DNA of 50,154 nt, taken from assembly GCA_049802235.1 (NCBI GenBank), contig JBARMB010000117.1, positions 1 to 50,154 on the forward strand, given 5' to 3'. The DNA is from VBDM01 sp049802235 (GTDB taxonomy: Bacteria; Pseudomonadota; Gammaproteobacteria; Burkholderiales; SG8-39). The notes below the pieces were generated by a model. That model was not told where the DNA came from, did no database searches, and was given only the letters and a program-made list of their open reading frames with translations. The translations under genes were made by a program, and so were the position numbers. Of this stretch, positions 1 to 9,704 are shown in pieces (the first letter of the stretch is position 1; the number at the start of each line of letters is the position of its first letter).

Positions 1-381
1 GTCGCGGGCTCCGGCGACTTGCGGCCTGTGTTTCCCCCGGCGCTTCGGCGCCGTCGGCGGCGCGGGCTGAGGCCGGGCGGGGTTTTCGCGGTAGACAACC
101 AGGACCTTGCCGATGTGCTGCACCGGCTGGGCACCGGTTTTGGTACAGATCTCCGCGAGCAAGGCCGCGCGCGCCGGACGCTCAGCGCCGAAGATGCGGA
201 TCTTGATCAGCTCGTGGCTCTTCAGGCTGCGCTCGATTTCCGCCACGACTCCCGGCGATAATCCGGCCTCGCTGATCATCACCACCGGGTTGAGGGCGTG
301 GGCGCGGGCTCGCAGCGCTTTGCGCCGGGCAGAGGACAGCGTGCGCCGGTCGGCAGAGAAAAGAACGTTCACATCGGACAT
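1..381 (-). CDS. yhbY: YhbY-type RNA-binding protein (CRM domain), C-terminus cut by window edge
   Basis: The reverse strand is open from an ATG at 381 to the window edge (127 codons, no stop seen). It begins MSDVNVLFSADRRTLSSARR and continues with a CRS1/YhbY (CRM) fold: the segment ALNPVVMISEAGLSPGVVAE, then ELIKIRIFG, and a conserved end HIGKVLVVYRENP. CRM proteins bind RNA; YhbY associates with pre-50S ribosomal particles. After the CRM domain there is a basic, Pro-rich tail (PRPQPAPPTAPKRRGKHR), so the protein is longer than the roughly 97-residue E. coli YhbY. It is divergent from rlmE, as in E. coli, but here the two start codons nearly touch. The family call is firm; the full length is unknown. 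Confidence 0.88.
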   Translation of the reverse strand, partial: MSDVNVLFSADRRTLSSARRKALRARAHALNPVVMISEAGLSPGVVAEIERSLKSHELIKIRIFGAERPARAALLAEICTKTGAQPVQHIGKVLVVYRENPARPQPAPPTAPKRRGKHRPQVAGARD

Positions 382-386
382 TGTAC

Positions 387-1016
387 GTGAGCAGCAGGGC
401 TAAATCGAAAAGCTGGATGCGGGCGCACGTGCGCGACCCGTACGTGCAGCAGGCGAAAAAATCGGGCTATCGCTCCCGCGCGGCATACAAGCTGATCGAG
501 ATCGCGGCCAGGGACCGGCTGCTGCGCCCCGGGATGGCGGTGGTCGATCTCGGTGCCGCGCCGGGGAGCTGGTCGCAGATACTCGCCGAGCGCGCCGGGC
601 CCGCGGGGTGCGTCATCGCCGTCGATCTGCTGGAGGTGGCGCCGATCCCCGGGCTGACCGTGATTCGGGGCGACTTCCGGGACGCTGCCGTGCTCGGGCA
701 GATCGAGGCGGCCCTGGGCGGGGTGCAGCTCGACCTTGTAGTTTCGGACATGGCCCCCAATCTATCGGGCATAGGTGCAACGGATCAGGCACGCAGCGTG
801 CATCTGTGCGAGTTGGCGCTCGAGTTCGCCAAAGCGCATCTGAAGACCGAAGGTGCATTTCTGGTCAAGGTATTTCAGGGCGCCGGATATCCGGAGTTTC
901 TCGCGGCGATGCGCAATGCCTTTGTGACCGTGGCGTCGCGCAAGCCCGGGGCGTCGCGCGGGCGCTCGAGCGAAATGTACCTGCTCGGCCGGCGCCTGAA
1001 GGCGGCATCCGGCTGA
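387..1016 (+). CDS. rlmE: 23S rRNA (uridine-2'-O-)-methyltransferase RlmE (FtsJ)
   Basis: It methylates U2552 of 23S rRNA using S-adenosylmethionine, a late step in 50S maturation. The sequence shows the family's N-terminus (RDPYVQQAKKSGYRSRAAYK), the SAM loop VVDLGAAPGSWSQ, the VVSDMAPNLSG motif with its catalytic Asp, the Lys of FLVKVFQG and the late Glu of RSSEMYLL. The length, about 209 residues, is normal. I prefer GTG at 387; TTG at 381 is in frame but would overlap the yhbY start codon on the other strand. Neither has a good ribosome-binding site. A gap of 90 bp separates it from ftsH, its usual operon partner. Confidence 0.93.
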   Translation: MSSRAKSKSWMRAHVRDPYVQQAKKSGYRSRAAYKLIEIAARDRLLRPGMAVVDLGAAPGSWSQILAERAGPAGCVIAVDLLEVAPIPGLTVIRGDFRDAAVLGQIEAALGGVQLDLVVSDMAPNLSGIGATDQARSVHLCELALEFAKAHLKTEGAFLVKVFQGAGYPEFLAAMRNAFVTVASRKPGASRGRSSEMYLLGRRLKAASG

Positions 1017-1106
1017 ATCGGGAAGGCTCCGCGGTCCTAACCCCCCGTGGGCAGGGGAATTTGTTTAGAATAGCGACAGAAGGACTCATGTTTTGAAGGA
1101 AAGCGA

Positions 1107-2984
<1,878 letters not shown>

Positions 2985-3003
2985 GGGGAATCCGCATCAA
3001 CGG

Positions 3004-3029
3004 GCCCGAAGCGAGCTTCGGGCTTTTTT
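3004..3029 (+). terminator. Intrinsic terminator after ftsH
   Basis: The 8-bp stem GCCCGAAG/CTTCGGGC with a CGAG loop is followed directly by six T. It lies 20 bp after the ftsH stop and separates rlmE-ftsH from folP-glmM. Confidence 0.9.
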
Positions 3030-3057
3030 GTTTGTGTCGCGTCCCTGCGTCGAGTTG

Positions 3058-3903
3058 ATGCTCATGCCCGAACCCGAATCGCTTGCCTGCGGCCGCTTCC
3101 GCCTGTCCCTGGGGCGCCCGCTGGTGATGGGTATCGTCAACGTCACGCCCGATTCCTTTTCCGATGGGGGGCGTTTTCTTGACCCCGGAGCCGCCATCGC
3201 ACATGCCCGCCGGCTGGTGGAGGAGGGCGCCGATCTGATCGACATCGGCGCGGAATCGAGCCGCCCCGGAGCCGATGCCGTGGCCCCGCAGGAGGAAGTG
3301 CGACGGTTGATGCCCGTGCTCGATGCGGTTCGCGACTTGCCGGTCCCGGTGTCGGTGGATACGGTGAAGCCGGAGGTGATGCGCGCGGCAATTGCCGCGG
3401 GCGCGGCGATGATCAATGACATCAACGCGCTGCGCTCGCCCGGCGCGCTGGAGGCGGTCGCGGCGTCCGACGTCGGCGTGTGCCTCATGCACATGCAGGG
3501 CGAACCGCGCAGCATGCAGCAGGCGCCGCACTACGACGACGTGGTTGCTGAAGTGAAGGCATTCCTCGCCGGGCGCATTGCGGCGGCACGGGCGCACGGC
3601 ATCGCGCGCGAGCGCATCGTCATCGATCCCGGCTTCGGCTTCGGCAAGACCGTGGAACACAACTTTGCACTGCTGCGAAATCTCGACCGATTCGCGGAAT
3701 TGGGATTGCCGGTGATGGCCGGCTGGTCGCGCAAGTCGACCCTGGGCACGATCACCGGCAGGGCGGCCACCGGGAGGCTGGCGGCGAGCGTGGCCGCGGC
3801 TTTGCTGGCGGTGCAGCATGGGGCTAGAATCGTGCGCGTCCACGACGTCGCCGCAACCCGCGATGCGCTTGCCGTGCTCGCAGCGTTTGAAAAGCGGAAT
3901 TAA
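3058..3903 (+). CDS. folP: Dihydropteroate synthase
   Basis: Condenses 6-hydroxymethyl-dihydropterin diphosphate with p-aminobenzoate in folate synthesis; the target of sulfonamides. The TIM-barrel signature motifs are all present: MGIVNVTPDSFSDGG near the N-terminus, DIGAESSRPGA, the Asn-Asp of MINDINALRSPG, VIDPGFGFGKT, and AGWSRKST for substrate phosphate. The length of about 281 residues is normal. ATG at 3058 and ATG at 3064 are both possible, and upstream in-frame TTG codons lie in the terminator stem; there is no strong ribosome-binding site. It sits upstream of glmM, as in most proteobacteria. Confidence 0.95.
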   Translation: MLMPEPESLACGRFRLSLGRPLVMGIVNVTPDSFSDGGRFLDPGAAIAHARRLVEEGADLIDIGAESSRPGADAVAPQEEVRRLMPVLDAVRDLPVPVSVDTVKPEVMRAAIAAGAAMINDINALRSPGALEAVAASDVGVCLMHMQGEPRSMQQAPHYDDVVAEVKAFLAGRIAAARAHGIARERIVIDPGFGFGKTVEHNFALLRNLDRFAELGLPVMAGWSRKSTLGTITGRAATGRLAASVAAALLAVQHGARIVRVHDVAATRDALAVLAAFEKRN

Positions 3904-3904
3904 C

Positions 3905-3955
3905 CGCAAAGGTCGCAAAGGAACGTCAAGAAAGGTTTCCTTGGCGACCTTGGCG
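3905..3955 (+). repeat. Short intergenic palindrome, CGCNAAGG family
   Basis: Two 19-base arms (3905-3923 and 3937-3955) pair with two mismatches around a 13-base loop. The arms are built from CGCAAAGGTCGCAAAGG-type units. It starts right after the folP stop. A related unit (GCCAAGACGCC type) occurs at 47701-47793. It could form an RNA hairpin between folP and glmM. Confidence 0.7.
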
Positions 3956-3981
3956 TCCCTTGCTGTGAGACAGGAATTTTC

Positions 3982-5331
3982 ATGACGAGAAGATACTTCG
4001 GTACAGACGGTGTGCGCGGCAAGGTCGGCGAGGCGCCGATCACGCCCGATTTCGTGATGCGGCTCGGCTACGCTGCCGGCGAAGTGCTGGTGCGGCGCTC
4101 GATAATGCCCAGGGACGGGCACCCCGCGGTGCTGATCGGCAAGGACACGCGCATTTCGGGCTACATGCTCGAGGCCTCGCTCGAGGCGGGCTTCGCCGCC
4201 GCCGGCGTGGACGTGATGCTGACCGGTCCGCTGCCGACGCCGGCGATCGCCTACCTGACGCGCGCGCTGCGGTTGCAGGTCGGGGTCGTCATCAGCGCTT
4301 CGCACAATCCTTACCAGGACAACGGCATCAAGTTTTTTTCCGCCGACGGTAGCAAGCTGCCCGATGCGGTCGAGGCCGAAATCGAAACCAGTCTCGGCCG
4401 CGCGATGCAGTGCAAGGAGTCGGCCAAACTCGGCCGGGCGCGCCGGGTCGACGATGCCGCCGGCCGCTACATCGAATTCTGCAAGAGCACGTTTCCGTCC
4501 GCGCTCGATCTGCGCGGCATGAAGATCGTGGTCGACTGCGCCCACGGCGCCACCTACCATGTCGCGCCGCACGTGTTCCACGAGCTGGGCGCCGATGTCG
4601 AGGCGATCGGCGTGAGTCCGGACGGCTTCAACATCAACGACGGCGTCGGAGCGACCCGTCCGCAAGCACTGCAGGCGGCGGTGAAAAAGCACCGCGCCGA
4701 TCTGGGCATCGCTCTGGACGGCGACGGCGACCGGCTGCTGATGGCGGACGGCGACGGCACGCTCTACGACGGCGATCAACTGCTGTACATCATCGCCCGG
4801 GAACGGGTTCGGGCGGGGAAGCTGGCCGGCATCGTGGGTACGCTGATGACCAATCTGGCGCTGGAGCGGATATTGGAGAAAATGAATGTCCCGTTTGCAC
4901 GCGCCAGGGTCGGCGACCGCTATGTGCTCGAAATGCTCCTGGAAAAGGACTGGCAGCTCGGGGGCGAGAATTCCGGGCACATCATCTGTCTGGACAAGCA
5001 CACCACCGGCGACGGCATCGTATCGGCCCTGCAGGTGCTGTCGGCGCTCCGCACCGGCCGCGCGACGCTGGCGGCGCTGTGCAAGGGGCTGAAGCTCTAC
5101 CCGCAGGAGCTCGTCAACGTGCGCGTGCCCCAGGGTTTCGATTGGCGCAAAAAACCGGCGATCGCAAAGGCCGGCCGGGAAGCGGAGCGCGCGCTTGGCA
5201 GGAACGGCCGTGTGCTGCTGCGCCCCTCGGGAACCGAGCCGCTGCTGCGTGTCATGGTGGAAGGCAGGGACGAAGATCAGGTGCGTCGGCTCGCCGGCAG
5301 GATCGCGGACGCCGTGCGGGACGCCGTCTAG
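3982..5331 (+). CDS. glmM: Phosphoglucosamine mutase
   Basis: Interconverts glucosamine-6-phosphate and glucosamine-1-phosphate on the way to UDP-GlcNAc for peptidoglycan and LPS. The N-terminus RRYFGTDGVRGKVGEAPITP is typical. The phosphoserine loop ISASHNPYQDNGIKFF puts the catalytic Ser at residue 107, the metal loop DGDGDR is at 246-251, and the substrate loop GGENSGHI and phosphate loop RPSGTEPLLRVMVEG follow. At 449 residues it has the family's usual length. The start is ATG with an AGGAA-type site upstream. The gap to tpiA holds a separate promoter candidate. Confidence 0.97.
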   Translation: MTRRYFGTDGVRGKVGEAPITPDFVMRLGYAAGEVLVRRSIMPRDGHPAVLIGKDTRISGYMLEASLEAGFAAAGVDVMLTGPLPTPAIAYLTRALRLQVGVVISASHNPYQDNGIKFFSADGSKLPDAVEAEIETSLGRAMQCKESAKLGRARRVDDAAGRYIEFCKSTFPSALDLRGMKIVVDCAHGATYHVAPHVFHELGADVEAIGVSPDGFNINDGVGATRPQALQAAVKKHRADLGIALDGDGDRLLMADGDGTLYDGDQLLYIIARERVRAGKLAGIVGTLMTNLALERILEKMNVPFARARVGDRYVLEMLLEKDWQLGGENSGHIICLDKHTTGDGIVSALQVLSALRTGRATLAALCKGLKLYPQELVNVRVPQGFDWRKKPAIAKAGREAERALGRNGRVLLRPSGTEPLLRVMVEGRDEDQVRRLAGRIADAVRDAV

Positions 5332-5406
5332 AAAAGTCAGCGCCCGGCGGTTTTTTTTTGCGACTCAAAAAGGATGACAAGGCTCTGAATTTCCCAGCGT
5401 TTTTGA

Positions 5407-5436
5407 TTGACCCTCGACTCGATTGAGCGCTAAAAT
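5407..5436 (+). promoter_or_regulatory. Candidate sigma-70 promoter for tpiA
   Basis: TTGACC (5407-5412) and TAAAAT (5431-5436) are 18 bases apart, close to the consensus, and about 30 bases upstream of the tpiA ATG. This promoter could drive tpiA-secG and possibly feed the tRNA-nuo region. Confidence 0.6.
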
Positions 5437-5464
5437 TACGCTCATTGGCTGGCTTGGAAAATCG

Positions 5465-6220
5465 ATGCGCGCGCGGCTCGTAGCTGGCAACTGGAAGATG
5501 CATGGCAGCCTTGTTGCCAATCAGCGGTTGCTCGACGCGCTCAAGGCGGGGTTGAAAGCGGCCGAAGGCGTGAGTTACGCGGTGTGCGCGCCGTTTCCGT
5601 ACCTGCCGCAGGTGGCTGCGGCGCTCTCGGGCAGCCCGATCGCGTGGGGCGCGCAGAACGTGTCCGAGCACGATGCCGGCGCGTACACCGGCGAAGTGTC
5701 GGGTTCGATGCTGAGGGAGTTCGGCTGCCGCCATGCAATCGTCGGCCACTCCGAGCGGCGCAGCTTCTACGGCGAAGATGACCGCAGGGTCGCAGCCAAG
5801 TTTGTCGCGGCGCAGCGCGCCGGGTTGACGCCGATCCTGTGCGTCGGCGAGACGCTGGATCAGCGCGAGCGGGGCGAGACGGAAAGCGTGGTGGAACGCC
5901 AGGTGGATGCGGTGCTTGCGGCGGCGGGTGCGGCGTCGCTTGCCGATGCAACAGTGGCCTATGAGCCGGTCTGGGCAATCGGTACTGGCAGGACGGCGAC
6001 GCCGGAGCAGGCCCAGGGCGTGCACGCGTTCATTCGCGCGCTGGTCGCCCGGCGCGACCGGGCGGTAGCGGAGCGACTGACCATCATGTACGGCGGCAGC
6101 GTCAAGCCCGGAAACGCGCGCGAACTGTTCGCGATGCCCGACATCGACGGCGGACTGATCGGCGGGGCCTCGCTGGTTGCGGATGATTTCGTAGCCATTT
6201 GCGCCGCAGCGCGAAGGTAG
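5465..6220 (+). CDS. tpiA: Triosephosphate isomerase
   Basis: Interconverts dihydroxyacetone phosphate and glyceraldehyde-3-phosphate in glycolysis and gluconeogenesis. It has the N-terminal LVAGNWKMHGS with the catalytic Lys, the His of IVGHSERR, the catalytic Glu in AYEPVWAIGTG (flexible loop 6), and the phosphate-binding IMYGGSVKPGNA and GGLIGGASL. The length is 251 residues. I chose ATG 5465 because it gives the conserved N-terminus. An in-frame TTG at 5423 would add 14 unconserved residues and lies upstream of the -10 box. tpiA just before secG is a common betaproteobacterial order. Confidence 0.96.
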   Translation: MRARLVAGNWKMHGSLVANQRLLDALKAGLKAAEGVSYAVCAPFPYLPQVAAALSGSPIAWGAQNVSEHDAGAYTGEVSGSMLREFGCRHAIVGHSERRSFYGEDDRRVAAKFVAAQRAGLTPILCVGETLDQRERGETESVVERQVDAVLAAAGAASLADATVAYEPVWAIGTGRTATPEQAQGVHAFIRALVARRDRAVAERLTIMYGGSVKPGNARELFAMPDIDGGLIGGASLVADDFVAICAAARR

Positions 6221-6235
6221 CGGCGATTTGTGAAG

Positions 6236-6273
6236 GGAAGTTCCGATTGAATTCTTGCGTAATCGGAACTTCC
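6236..6273 (+). promoter_or_regulatory. Perfect 13-bp stem-loop between tpiA and secG
   Basis: GGAAGTTCCGATT (6236-6248) and its exact complement (6261-6273) enclose a 12-base loop. No T-run follows, so it is not a typical terminator. A weaker hairpin (AGGGGGC/GCTCCCT around 6293-6310) lies between it and secG. It could be a processing or stabilising hairpin, or a dyad operator. Confidence 0.6.
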
Positions 6274-6338
6274 TCTGATACGGCGAATTTACGAGGGGGC
6301 GTAGCTCCCTTGCTCGAATCCCATCAAAGGAAATGACT

Positions 6339-6722
6339 ATGGATTTCTGGTTCACCCTGACCCTCATCGTCGACGTGATCGTCGCGCTCTGCATCATCGG
6401 CCTCGTCCTGCTCCAGCACGGCAAGGGCGCGGATGTGGGCGCCGCGTTCGGCGGCGGCTCCTCCGGGAGCCTGTTCGGCGCGACCGGCTCGGCCAATTTT
6501 CTTTCGCGCACCACGGCCGTCCTGGCGGTGGTCTTCTTCCTTACGACTTTTGCGCTGGCGTACTTTGCTTCGCACAAGCCCCGCGCCGGCGGCGGAGTGA
6601 TGGAGACAGTCAGGGAGCAGCCGGCCGTGCCGGCGCCCGCGATTCCCGCGCCCCAGGCGGCGCCGGAGGCGGCCAAGGCAGGCGATGGCACGAATTCGAA
6701 AGCAAACGAGGTGCCGAAGTAG
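6339..6722 (+). CDS. secG: Preprotein translocase subunit SecG
   Basis: Small inner-membrane subunit of the SecYEG channel. Two membrane segments are visible (about residues 5-20, LTLIVDVIVALCIIGLVLL, and about 55-73, AVLAVVFFLTTFALAYF) around the conserved loop QHGKGADVGAAFGGGSSGSLFG. The C-terminus is the usual low-complexity Pro/Ala tail. ATG 6339 is about 7 nt after an AAAGGA site; ATG 6333 is in frame but too close to that site. It is followed by tRNA-Leu, as in E. coli, where secG is next to leuU. Confidence 0.94.
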   Translation: MDFWFTLTLIVDVIVALCIIGLVLLQHGKGADVGAAFGGGSSGSLFGATGSANFLSRTTAVLAVVFFLTTFALAYFASHKPRAGGGVMETVREQPAVPAPAIPAPQAAPEAAKAGDGTNSKANEVPK

Positions 6723-6786
6723 TAAAATCAGCCAGCTTGAGACCGGGCTCGGTCCGAATGCACAGCGAGGTATCAGGCCCAATCAC

Positions 6787-6871
6787 GCCGACGTGGTGAA
6801 ATTGGTAGACACGCCGTCTTGAGGGGGCGGTGGCGAAAGCTGTGAGAGTTCGAGTCTCTCCGTCGGCACCA
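6787..6871 (+). tRNA. tRNA-Leu (anticodon GAG)
   Basis: The acceptor stem GCCGACG pairs with CGTCGGC. The D-arm region is GTGAAATTGGTAGACAC. The anticodon stem CCGTC/GGCGG encloses the loop TTGAGGG (anticodon GAG, reading CUC/CUU). A long variable arm (TGGCGAAAGCTGT region) marks a class II tRNA, the T-arm is GAGAGTTCGAGTCTCTC, the discriminator is A and CCA is encoded. It lies between secG and nuoA on the same strand. Confidence 0.97.
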
Positions 6872-6878
6872 GACAAAG

Positions 6879-6925
6879 GAGGACGTGGAGCGGAAGCAGT
6901 GCTTCCGGCCCACGTCCTCGGTTTT
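6879..6925 (+). terminator. Large hairpin after tRNA-Leu, probable terminator
   Basis: The 10-bp outer stem GAGGACGTGG/CCACGTCCTC (6879-6888 with 6910-6919), a 2x2 internal loop and an inner stem CGGAAGCA/TGCTTCCG form a hairpin of about 40 nt followed by GGTTTTG. The T-run is short, so termination may be partial and let transcription reach nuoA. Confidence 0.6.
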
Positions 6926-7009
6926 GAGAAGGATGGGATTTCTGTGAACAGAAGTGTGCGAGTGCGGGTCGCCGGCGCCGCATCCCTCTTCTGGGGCAAA
7001 GGCTAGTCC

Positions 7010-7366
7010 GTGCTCGAAAATTACTTCCCGATCTTGCTGTTCATCATCATCGCGCTGGCCTTCGGCGGCATTATGGTCGCGACCGGCGCCGTGTTCGGGC
7101 CCCATCGCCCCGACAGCGAAAAGCTGTCTCCCTACGAGTGCGGGTTCGAGGCGTTCGAGGACGCGCGCATGAGGTTCGACGTGCGCTACTACCTCGTCGC
7201 CATTCTCTTCATCCTGTTCGATCTCGAGATCGCCTTCCTTTTTCCCTGGGCGGTGACGCTGAACGAGATCGGCAGCTTCGGCTTCGGGTCGATGATGATT
7301 TTCCTCGCCATCCTGGTCGTAGGCTTCGTCTACGAGTGGAGGAAAGGAGCGCTGGAATGGGAATAG
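7010..7366 (+). CDS. nuoA: NADH-quinone oxidoreductase subunit A
   Basis: Membrane-arm subunit of proton-pumping complex I. It has three hydrophobic helices (about residues 5-28, 62-82 and 90-110) and the conserved loop KLSPYECGFEAFEDARMRFDVRYYLVAILFILFDLEIAFLFPW, split here only by description. Its 118 residues are the usual length. The start is GTG after an AAAGG site. Its last 10 bases overlap nuoB, so translation is probably coupled. It is the first gene of a complete 14-gene nuo run. Confidence 0.95.
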   Translation: MLENYFPILLFIIIALAFGGIMVATGAVFGPHRPDSEKLSPYECGFEAFEDARMRFDVRYYLVAILFILFDLEIAFLFPWAVTLNEIGSFGFGSMMIFLAILVVGFVYEWRKGALEWE

Positions 7367-7833
7367 AAGGCGTTCTTCAAGAAGGCTTTGTCACCACCAC
7401 GGCGGACAAGCTCATCAACTGGACCCGCACCGGCTCGCTGTGGCCGGTGACTTTCGGGCTGGCTTGCTGCGCCGTGGAGATGATGCATGCGGGCGCCTCG
7501 CGCTACGACCTCGATCGTTTCGGCATCGTGTTCCGGCCCAGCCCGAGGCAGTCCGATGTGATGATCGTCGCCGGCACGTTGTGCAACAAGATGGCGCCGG
7601 CGCTGCGCAAGGTCTACGACCAGATGGCCGAACCCCGCTGGGTCATCTCGATGGGCTCCTGCGCCAATGGCGGCGGCTACTACCACTACTCGTACTCGGT
7701 GGTGCGCGGCTGCGACCGCATCGTGCCGGTGGACGTGTACGTGCCGGGCTGCCCGCCGACGGCGGAGGCGCTGCTCTACGGCATCGTGCAGCTCCAGAAC
7801 AAGATCAAGCGCACCAACACCATCGCCCGGTAG
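7357..7833 (+). CDS. nuoB: NADH-quinone oxidoreductase subunit B
   Basis: Carries the terminal iron-sulfur cluster N2, which passes electrons to quinone. The tandem Cys pair is in FGLACCAVEMM, with further ligands in SMGSCANGGG and VPGCPPTAEAL. ATG 7357 lies inside the end of nuoA and gives MGIEGVLQEGFVTTTADKL, the normal N-terminus; the length is 158 residues. Subunit B sits at the junction of the peripheral and membrane arms, next to NuoD and NuoH. Confidence 0.96.
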   Translation: MGIEGVLQEGFVTTTADKLINWTRTGSLWPVTFGLACCAVEMMHAGASRYDLDRFGIVFRPSPRQSDVMIVAGTLCNKMAPALRKVYDQMAEPRWVISMGSCANGGGYYHYSYSVVRGCDRIVPVDVYVPGCPPTAEALLYGIVQLQNKIKRTNTIAR

Positions 7834-7838
7834 ACGAG

Positions 7839-8447
7839 ATGGCCGCGAAGCTCGAACGACTGAAAGACGCGCTTGCCTCGGTACCGGGCGGAAGGATAGT
7901 CAGCCTCACCGAGGCGCTCGGCGAGCTCACGCTCGAGGTCAAGGCAGAGGACTGTGTCGCTGCGGCACAGGCGCTGCGCGATGATCCGGCGCTCAGGTTC
8001 GAGCAGCTCATCGACCTTTGCGGCGTCGATTACTCCGGCTACGGGGAGGGTGCGTGGTCGGGGGCGCGCTTCGCCGTCGTGTCGCACCTGCTCTCGGTCA
8101 CGCACAACTGGAGGTTGCGGCTGCGGGTGTTCGCGCCCGACGACGGCTTCCCGGTGGTGGATTCGCTCACGGAAATCTGGCCCAACGCCAACTGGTACGA
8201 GCGCGAGGCCTTCGACCTGTTCGGCATCATGTTTACCGGGCACGCCGACCTGCGCCGCATCCTGACCGACTACGGTTTCGTCGGCCATCCGTTCCGCAAA
8301 GATTTCCCGCTCTCGGGCAATGTCGAGATGCGCTACGACCCGGAGCAGAAGCGGGTGATCTACCAGCCGGTGTCCATCGAGCCGCGCGAAATCACCCCGC
8401 GCGTCATCCGCGAGGAGGAGTACGGCGACCTGGGCGGACGGAAATAG
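7839..8447 (+). CDS. nuoC: NADH-quinone oxidoreductase subunit C
   Basis: Peripheral-arm subunit of complex I (the 30-kDa subunit). It has 202 residues, with the signature ERE.FDLFGI region (NANWYEREAFDLFGIMFTGH) and the C-terminal LTDYGFVGHPFRKDFPLSG. It is separate from nuoD, unlike the nuoCD fusion of enterobacteria. The start is ATG, 5 bases after the nuoB stop; nuoD follows after 3 bases. Confidence 0.96.
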   Translation: MAAKLERLKDALASVPGGRIVSLTEALGELTLEVKAEDCVAAAQALRDDPALRFEQLIDLCGVDYSGYGEGAWSGARFAVVSHLLSVTHNWRLRLRVFAPDDGFPVVDSLTEIWPNANWYEREAFDLFGIMFTGHADLRRILTDYGFVGHPFRKDFPLSGNVEMRYDPEQKRVIYQPVSIEPREITPRVIREEEYGDLGGRK

Positions 8448-8450
8448 GCG

Positions 8451-9704
8451 ATGGCTGAAATCCGCAACTACACGCTCAATTTTGGCCCCCAGCACCCGGC
8501 GGCGCACGGCGTGCTGCGGCTGGTGCTGGAGCTGGACGGAGAGGTGGTTATGCGCGCCGATCCGCATATCGGCCTGCTGCACCGTGCCACCGAGAAGCTG
8601 GCGGAGCACAAGACCTTCATCCAGGCGCTGCCCTACTTGGACCGCCTGGACTACATATCCATGATGTGCAACGAGCATGCCTACTGCATGGCGATCGAGC
8701 GCCTGCTCGGCATCGACGTGCCGATCCGCGCCCAGTATATCCGCGTCATGTTCGATGAGATCACGCGCACCCTCAACCATCTGTTTGTGCTGGGGGCGCA
8801 TGCGCTCGACATTGGCGCAATGACCGTGTTTCTCTACGCCTTCCGCGAGCGCGAGGATCTGCTCGACGTCTACGAGGCGGTATCGGGCGCGCGCATGCAC
8901 GCGGCCTACTATCGTCCCGGCGGGGTCTACCGCGACCTGCCGGAGACCATGCCTCAGTACCAGGCCTCGATGTACAAGAACGAAAAGTCGCTGCACAAGC
9001 TGAACGAGAACCGGCAGGGCTCTTTGCTCGACTTCATCGAGGACTTCACCGACCGCTTCCCGAACTACGTCGACGAGTACGAGACCCTGCTCACCGACAA
9101 CCGCATCTGGAAGCAGCGCACGGTCAACATCGGCGTTGTGTCCCCGGAGCGGGCGCTGGCGCTCGGCTTCACCGGCCCGATGCTGCGCGGCTCCGGGGTG
9201 GAATGGGACCTGCGCAAGAAGCAGCCCTACGAGGTCTACGATCGGGTCGAGTTCGATATCCCGGTGGGTGTGAACGGCGATTGCTACGACCGCTACCTGG
9301 TGAGGATCGAGGAGATGCGCCAGTCGAACCGCATCATCCGGCAGTGCGTCGAGTGGCTGCGCGCCAATCCCGGCCCGGTGATCACCGACAACCACAAGGT
9401 GGCGCCGCCGACGCGCGTCGAGATGAAGAGCAACATGGAAGAGCTGATCCACCACTTCAAGCTCTTTACCGAGGGTTTCCGCGTGCCGCCGGGTGAGGCC
9501 TACGCCGCGGTCGAACACCCCAAAGGGGAATTCGGCATCTACCTCGTGTCCGATGGCGCCAACAAGCCTTACCGCATGAAAATCCGGGCGGCCGGATTTG
9601 CACATCTGTCCTCGCTCAACGAGATGTCGAAGGGGCACATGCTGGCCGACGTGGTGGCGATCATCGGCACGCAGGACATCGTCTTCGGCGAGATCGACCG
9701 CTGA
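8451..9704 (+). CDS. nuoD: NADH-quinone oxidoreductase subunit D
   Basis: The 49-kDa subunit, which with NuoB forms the quinone-reduction site. The 417 residues start with NYTLNFGPQHPAAHGVLRLVLELDGE, whose His-containing loop lines the quinone cavity. The family motif PHIGLLHRATEKL and the C-terminal DIVFGEIDR are present. The stop TGA shares a base with the ATG of nuoE (ATGA-type overlap), which indicates translational coupling. Confidence 0.97.
   Translation: MAEIRNYTLNFGPQHPAAHGVLRLVLELDGEVVMRADPHIGLLHRATEKLAEHKTFIQALPYLDRLDYISMMCNEHAYCMAIERLLGIDVPIRAQYIRVMFDEITRTLNHLFVLGAHALDIGAMTVFLYAFREREDLLDVYEAVSGARMHAAYYRPGGVYRDLPETMPQYQASMYKNEKSLHKLNENRQGSLLDFIEDFTDRFPNYVDEYETLLTDNRIWKQRTVNIGVVSPERALALGFTGPMLRGSGVEWDLRKKQPYEVYDRVEFDIPVGVNGDCYDRYLVRIEEMRQSNRIIRQCVEWLRANPGPVITDNHKVAPPTRVEMKSNMEELIHHFKLFTEGFRVPPGEAYAAVEHPKGEFGIYLVSDGANKPYRMKIRAAGFAHLSSLNEMSKGHMLADVVAIIGTQDIVFGEIDR

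Noticed and set aside
5332..5365. Possible terminator after glmM (T-run near 5352-5360)
   Set aside because: The T-run has no clear stem of useful length before it.
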